Below the pieces are notes generated by a model. The model was not told the origin of the DNA. It did no database searches and saw nothing but the letters and a program-made list of their open reading frames with translations. Made by a program: the position numbers and the translations under genes. From assembly GCA_015654825.1 (NCBI GenBank), contig JAATGE010000568.1, forward strand, positions 1 to 8,123: 8,123 nt of DNA, read 5' to 3'. The first letter of the stretch is position 1; each line of letters opens with the position of its first letter. Source of the DNA: Rhodospirillales bacterium. Its GTDB lineage: Bacteria; Pseudomonadota; Alphaproteobacteria; Acetobacterales; Acetobacteraceae. Shown piece by piece: positions 6,353 through 8,123 of this stretch.

Positions 6353-6404
6353 TGTTTTGACCTTGCCCTGGCTGTTTTCAGCGGGGGTCACGGGAGTGAT
6401 AGAC

Positions 6405-7937
6405 ATGGAGTTACTGAGCGTGATCCGTCGCTGGGCTCTTCGAGACCAGCTTTCGATACGCGAGATTGCCCGCAGAACGGGGTTATCGCGGAACACGATC
6501 CGCAAATACTTGCGTGGGGACGTGGTGGAGCCGGTGTTCAAGCTGCCGGAGCGGCCCAGCAAGCTGGACGCCTTTGCCGAGAAGCTATCGGGCTGGCTTA
6601 AGCTGGAGAGCGGCAGGCCGCGCAAGCAGAAGCGGACGATCAAGCAGTTGCATGCGGACCTTGTGGCACTCGGGTTTGAAGGGTCATATGGCCGTGTTGC
6701 GGCATTTGCCCGCGGCTGGAAGGAACGCCGGCACCAAGAGCAGCAGACGGCCGGCCGCGGCATTTTCGTTCCGCTTATATTCCAGCCGGGCGAGGCGTTT
6801 CAGTTTGACTGGAGCGAGGATTGGGCTGTCATCGGCGGCGAGCGGGTGAAGCTGCAAGCGGCGCATTTCAAGCTTTGCTACAGCCGCGCCTTCTGTGTCC
6901 GGGCCTACAAGCTGCAGACGCACGAGATGCTATTTGATGCGCATTCTCATGCGTTCCGGGTGCTCGGCGGCGTGCCGCGACGTGGCATTTATGACAACAT
7001 GCGCACCGCCGTGGACCGGGTTGGCATTGGCAAAAAGCGCGAGATCAACACGCGATTTGCCGCCATGGCCTCGCACTATCTGTTCGACACCGACTTTTGT
7101 AATCCGGCCTCCGGCTGGGAGAAGGGGCAGGTCGAGAAAAATGTTCAGGACGCGCGCCGCCGGCTGTGGCAGGCGATGCCGCGTTTTTCGACGCTTGCCG
7201 AACTGAACGACTGGCTGGAGCAGCGATGTCAGGCGTTATGGCGAGAGATTCCGCACGGCAGCCACGAAGGATCGATATTCGATGCATGGGAGAGCGAAGC
7301 TCGAAGCCTGATGCCCCCAGGCGCACCGTTTGACGGTTTTGTTGAGTACGGCAAACGAGTTTCGCCGACCTGCCTCGTGCATTTCGACCGCAACCGCTAC
7401 AGCGTACCCGCGTCTTTTGCCAACCATCGTGTCAGCCTGAGGGTCTATCCGGACCGGCTTGTTGTTGTTACGGAAGGACGCATTATCTGCGAACCCGCGC
7501 GGCTCATCGAGCGGTCACATCACGTGCCCGGCCGCACCATCTATGATTGGCGCCACTATCTCGCAGTGATCCAGCGCAAGCCAGGCGCCTTGCGTAACGG
7601 CGCGCCGTTCGCCGACTTTCCGGATGCCTTTAAGCAGCTCCAGAAGCATCTTCTCAAGCAACCCGGCGGCGACCGGGAGATGGCGGAGATCCTGGCGCTC
7701 GTTCTGCACCACGATGAGGAGGCAGTGTTGTGCGCCGTTGAGTTGGCGCTGAGCGGCGGAGCGCCGACAAAGACGCACGTCTTAAACCTTCTGCACCGGC
7801 TGATCGACGGCAAATCCGCGTCGGCGGGCACCATCGAGGCGCCTCAGGCCCTCGCCCTGAACCGTGAGCCGCGCGCCGATGTCGAACGCTACGATGCCCT
7901 GCGCGACAAGCTGCAGGAGGCGCGCCATGCGTCATGA
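6405..7937 (+). CDS. istA: IS21-family transposase IstA
   Basis: This 510-residue DDE transposase cuts and joins the ends of the element. The N-terminus MELLSVIRRWALRDQLSIRE leads into a helix-turn-helix (about 16-37: LSIREIARRTGLSRNTIRKY). The integrase-like catalytic core shows Asp135 (FQFDWSEDW), Asp197 (GIYDNMR) and Glu244 (GQVEKNV), so the triad is complete. A Mu-type C-terminal beta domain follows, with NRYSVPA at 330-336. The frame is open 20 codons further up to an ATG at 6345, but the ATG at 6405 is preferred: it has GGGAG at 6392-6396 with an 8-base gap, and it matches the family's N-terminus. The stop at 7935-7937 overlaps istB by 11 bp. The gene looks intact, so this copy may be active if istB is also complete. 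Confidence 0.93.
   Translation: MELLSVIRRWALRDQLSIREIARRTGLSRNTIRKYLRGDVVEPVFKLPERPSKLDAFAEKLSGWLKLESGRPRKQKRTIKQLHADLVALGFEGSYGRVAAFARGWKERRHQEQQTAGRGIFVPLIFQPGEAFQFDWSEDWAVIGGERVKLQAAHFKLCYSRAFCVRAYKLQTHEMLFDAHSHAFRVLGGVPRRGIYDNMRTAVDRVGIGKKREINTRFAAMASHYLFDTDFCNPASGWEKGQVEKNVQDARRRLWQAMPRFSTLAELNDWLEQRCQALWREIPHGSHEGSIFDAWESEARSLMPPGAPFDGFVEYGKRVSPTCLVHFDRNRYSVPASFANHRVSLRVYPDRLVVVTEGRIICEPARLIERSHHVPGRTIYDWRHYLAVIQRKPGALRNGAPFADFPDAFKQLQKHLLKQPGGDREMAEILALVLHHDEEAVLCAVELALSGGAPTKTHVLNLLHRLIDGKSASAGTIEAPQALALNREPRADVERYDALRDKLQEARHAS
7915..7920 (+). promoter_or_regulatory. Strong ribosome binding site for istB inside istA
   Basis: AGGAGG lies six bases before the istB ATG at 7927. It fixes the istB start and shows that istB is translated by its own initiation within the istA 3' end, which is the usual coupling in IS21 elements. 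Confidence 0.8.
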
Positions 7938-8123
7938 TCCGGCCGGGGCGGCGATTGTCGTCATGCTGCGCAGCCTGAAGATGTATGGCATGGCGCAGGC
8001 CGCGGGCGAACTGATGGAGCAGGGCGCGCCGGCCTACGATTCTGCCGTCCCCATTCTCTCGCAACTGCTCAAGGCGGAGACCGCCGAGCGCGAGGTTCGC
8101 TCGGTTGCGTATCAGATCAAGGC
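7927..8123 (+). CDS. istB: IS21-family helper ATPase IstB, N-terminal fragment at window edge
   Basis: Sixty-five codons are present, in the frame MRHDPAGAAIVVMLRSLKMY, then GMAQAAGELMEQGAPAYD, SAVPILSQLLKAETAERE and VRSVAYQIK. The segment LK-x-YGMAQA-x-x-ELxEQGAP followed by LLKAE-x-AEREVRS is characteristic of the IstB N-terminal domain. The AAA+ ATPase part, with its Walker motifs, would lie beyond 8123. IstB is an ATP-dependent helper that loads on target DNA and directs IstA. The gene starts 11 bp before the istA stop, in another frame, behind AGGAGG. Whether it is complete cannot be told. Confidence 0.9.
   Translation, partial: MRHDPAGAAIVVMLRSLKMYGMAQAAGELMEQGAPAYDSAVPILSQLLKAETAEREVRSVAYQIK

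Larger units (their letters stand above)
6293..8123 (+). mobile_element. IS21-family insertion sequence, left part (runs off the window)
   Basis: The element holds the two overlapping genes typical of IS21: istA (transposase), then istB (ATPase helper). The left end is placed at 6293, where TGTTGAGTTTCATTAAGA begins. IS21 elements usually start with TG and carry repeated motifs inside their ends, as here (TGACCCA at 6313-6319 and 6346-6352). Just outside 6293, the opposite strand is the glycosyltransferase reading frame, which meets a stop at 6304-6302 within the IS. The right end, the rest of istB and the target duplication are outside the window. Confidence 0.8.

Noticed and set aside
6345..6404. 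N-terminal extension of IstA from ATG 6345
   Set aside because: The extra 20 residues do not fit the family start and overlap the terminal repeat of the IS. ATG 6405 has a well placed GGGAG.

Overview
The window is about 8.1 kb of high-GC DNA, most like an alphaproteobacterium and probably Acetobacteraceae. This rests on GC-rich coding usage, the style of the GC-rich and A/T-rich palindromic intergenic repeats, and the protein families. The taxonomic call is an inference, not a database match. Both window edges lie inside insertion sequences of different families, so this is a rearranged accessory region.

Layout: (1) 1-137, minus strand: 5' end of an IS1595-like element, with the first 33 codons of its transposase. 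(2) 138-211: a very A/T-rich 74-nt element that folds as an outer stem carrying two hairpins. (3) 302-1087, minus: a DjlA-type co-chaperone (membrane anchor, TerB-like domain, C-terminal J domain). (4) 1088-1392: no gene; contains a 201-bp near-palindrome made of two head-to-head copies of a multi-hairpin repeat. (5) 1393-2730 and 2730-about 4952, minus: a type I secretion pair, HlyD-family adaptor and HlyB-type ABC exporter, coupled by a TGATG overlap. A third copy of the GC-rich hairpin repeat sits at the exporter's 5' end. (6) 4934-6292, minus: a GT41 (OGT/SPINDLY-type) glycosyltransferase catalytic region whose 5' end stops at the right-hand IS. (7) 6293-8123, plus: an IS21-family element with complete istA and the first 65 codons of istB.

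Before the IS21 insertion the minus-strand genes probably formed one unit: glycosyltransferase, then ABC exporter, then HlyD adaptor. That arrangement suggests export of a glycosylated protein, but neither the substrate nor a TolC-like outer-membrane partner is in the window. The IS21 insertion seems to have removed the glycosyltransferase's N-terminus and start codon and the native promoter, so the exporter genes may be silent or driven from elsewhere. The most unusual non-coding features are the head-to-head repeat, whose copies differ by paired changes that keep the stems intact, and the A/T-rich three-stem element. I see no convincing evidence for a wholly new defence or RNA system.
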